From Deltaproteobacteria bacterium (GTDB taxonomy: Bacteria > Myxococcota_A > UBA796 > UBA2385): a DNA stretch of 6,565 nucleotides. Positions 6,312-6,565 of the stretch are shown in pieces. The notes under the pieces were generated by a model. The model did not search any database and had not been told where the DNA came from. It saw only the letters and a list, made by a program, of their open reading frames with translations. How positions within the stretch are numbered: position 1 is the first letter of the stretch; every line of letters starts with the position of its first letter. The position numbers and the translations under genes are program-made. The stretch covers positions 1 through 6,565 of the forward strand of contig RFKJ01000210.1 of assembly GCA_003694325.1 (NCBI GenBank). The letters are read 5' to 3'.

Positions 6312-6331
6312 TGCGCCGCGTTAATGCGCCG
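6312..6331. repeat. Short direct repeat before the methyltransferase gene
   Basis: TGCGCCG occurs at 6312-6318 and again at 6325-6331, a 13-nt period, with an AT-containing CGTTAA spacer between. It lies in the 27-nt gap between the lipoprotein stop and the methyltransferase ATG. It could be an operator or contain a weak -10, or be chance. Confidence 0.3.
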
Positions 6332-6334
6332 GGC

Positions 6335-6565
6335 ATGGCGACACGCAAGAACAAGGGCCGATCCTCGCAGGGTGCGGCGGCGGAGGGGACATCGTTGGAG
6401 ACCCGGTCCCGCTCGACCCGACACGAGGGGCGGGCAGGGACGCGTCGCCGGCGCGGACGGTACCCGGTGCCCCGCCCGTTCGTGAAGTGGGTCGGCGGCA
6501 AGGGGCGCCTGATCGACCGGTTGTTGCCGTTGTTGGAAGGGGGGGAGGGGCGATACCTCGAGCCC
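6335..6565 (+). CDS. Dam-like (D12 class) adenine-N6 DNA methyltransferase, 5' part only
   Basis: 77 codons, open to the window end; the 3' part is missing. Residues 48-59, PFVKWVGGKGRL, are the hallmark N-terminal SAM-binding motif of D12/Dam-type methyltransferases (PFxKWxGGK), and the following IDRLLPLL...RYLEP fits the start of that domain. The catalytic DPPY motif would lie outside. From the ATG at 6335 the protein carries about 45 extra residues before this motif, low in complexity and very Arg-rich (RRRRGR at 37-42). That ATG has no Shine-Dalgarno. A TTG at 6395 has GGAGGGG (6382-6388) exactly 6 nt upstream and would shorten the extension to about 27 residues; a GTG at 6467 would start just before the motif. 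The true start is therefore uncertain. It may be an orphan methyltransferase or the modification half of a restriction system; only the downstream sequence could tell. Confidence 0.8.
   Translation, partial: MATRKNKGRSSQGAAAEGTSLETRSRSTRHEGRAGTRRRRGRYPVPRPFVKWVGGKGRLIDRLLPLLEGGEGRYLEP
6382..6388 (+). promoter_or_regulatory. Candidate ribosome binding site for an alternative TTG start (6395)
   Basis: GGAGGGG, 6 nt before an in-frame TTG at 6395 in the methyltransferase gene. It is a far better initiation context than the ATG at 6335, which lacks any purine-rich tract. It may also be a chance G-run in coding sequence. Confidence 0.4.

Noticed and set aside
5296..6324. Plus-strand 342-codon frame overlapping the lipoprotein
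   Set aside because: The competing frame has a lipobox, balanced composition and a coupled start; this one is Gly/Arg/Pro-rich without motifs.
5162..6424. Minus-strand 420-codon frame opposite the lipoprotein
   Set aside because: Shadow composition with no recognisable domain; all supported genes here are on the + strand.
6324..6485. Short ATG frame of 53 codons just after the lipoprotein
   Set aside because: Arg-rich, no ribosome binding site, and out of frame with the methyltransferase that it overlaps.
1..6565. CRISPR array, tRNA, rRNA, insertion sequence or attachment site
   Set aside because: I saw no spaced repeats of suitable length, no tRNA-like cloverleaf, no transposase and no terminal inverted repeats.

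Overview
The window is a very G+C-rich stretch in which every gene lies on the + strand. Its main content is a complete oleABCD cluster, the four-gene pathway that joins two fatty acyl-CoA molecules head to head and converts the product to a long-chain internal cis-alkene. Three further genes follow: a small two-CBS-domain protein, a predicted lipoprotein of unknown function, and the 5' end of a D12-family adenine DNA methyltransferase that is cut by the window edge.

Layout. Positions 30-1046 encode OleA (thiolase-fold condensing enzyme), 1043-1996 OleB (alpha/beta-hydrolase, beta-lactone decarboxylase), 1993-3687 OleC (ANL-superfamily beta-lactone synthetase) and 3747-4754 OleD (NAD(P)H-dependent ketoreductase). 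oleA/oleB and oleB/oleC overlap by 4 nt (GTGA and ATGA), so translation of A-B-C is probably coupled. oleD follows a 59-nt gap containing a GC hairpin and has its own good ribosome binding site. The 189 nt after oleD (4755-4943) hold two small GC hairpins and probably the promoter of the next unit. The CBS gene (4944-5363) and lipoprotein gene (5360-6307) overlap by 4 nt. The methyltransferase reading frame opens 28 nt later and runs off the end.

How the ole genes work together (established for the family): OleA condenses two acyl-CoAs to a 2-alkyl-3-ketoacid, OleD reduces the ketone to a 2-alkyl-3-hydroxyacid, OleC uses ATP to close this to a beta-lactone, and OleB removes CO2 to leave the cis-olefin. 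The catalytic residues of all four are visible here. In OleA the Cys, Glu, His and Asn of the active site keep the spacing I recall for the Xanthomonas enzyme.

Organism. High G+C, separate oleB and oleC (these are usually fused as oleBC in Actinobacteria) and a lipoprotein-type signal peptide point to a Gram-negative, high-G+C bacterium. Myxococcota or a related deltaproteobacterial lineage is my best guess, but it is only an inference.

Novelty. The ole pathway is known. The least explained part is the translationally coupled CBS/lipoprotein pair with the methyltransferase behind it. Within the ole operon, the points worth a second look are the oleC-oleD junction, which is open in the -1 frame, and an eight-G tract in oleC.
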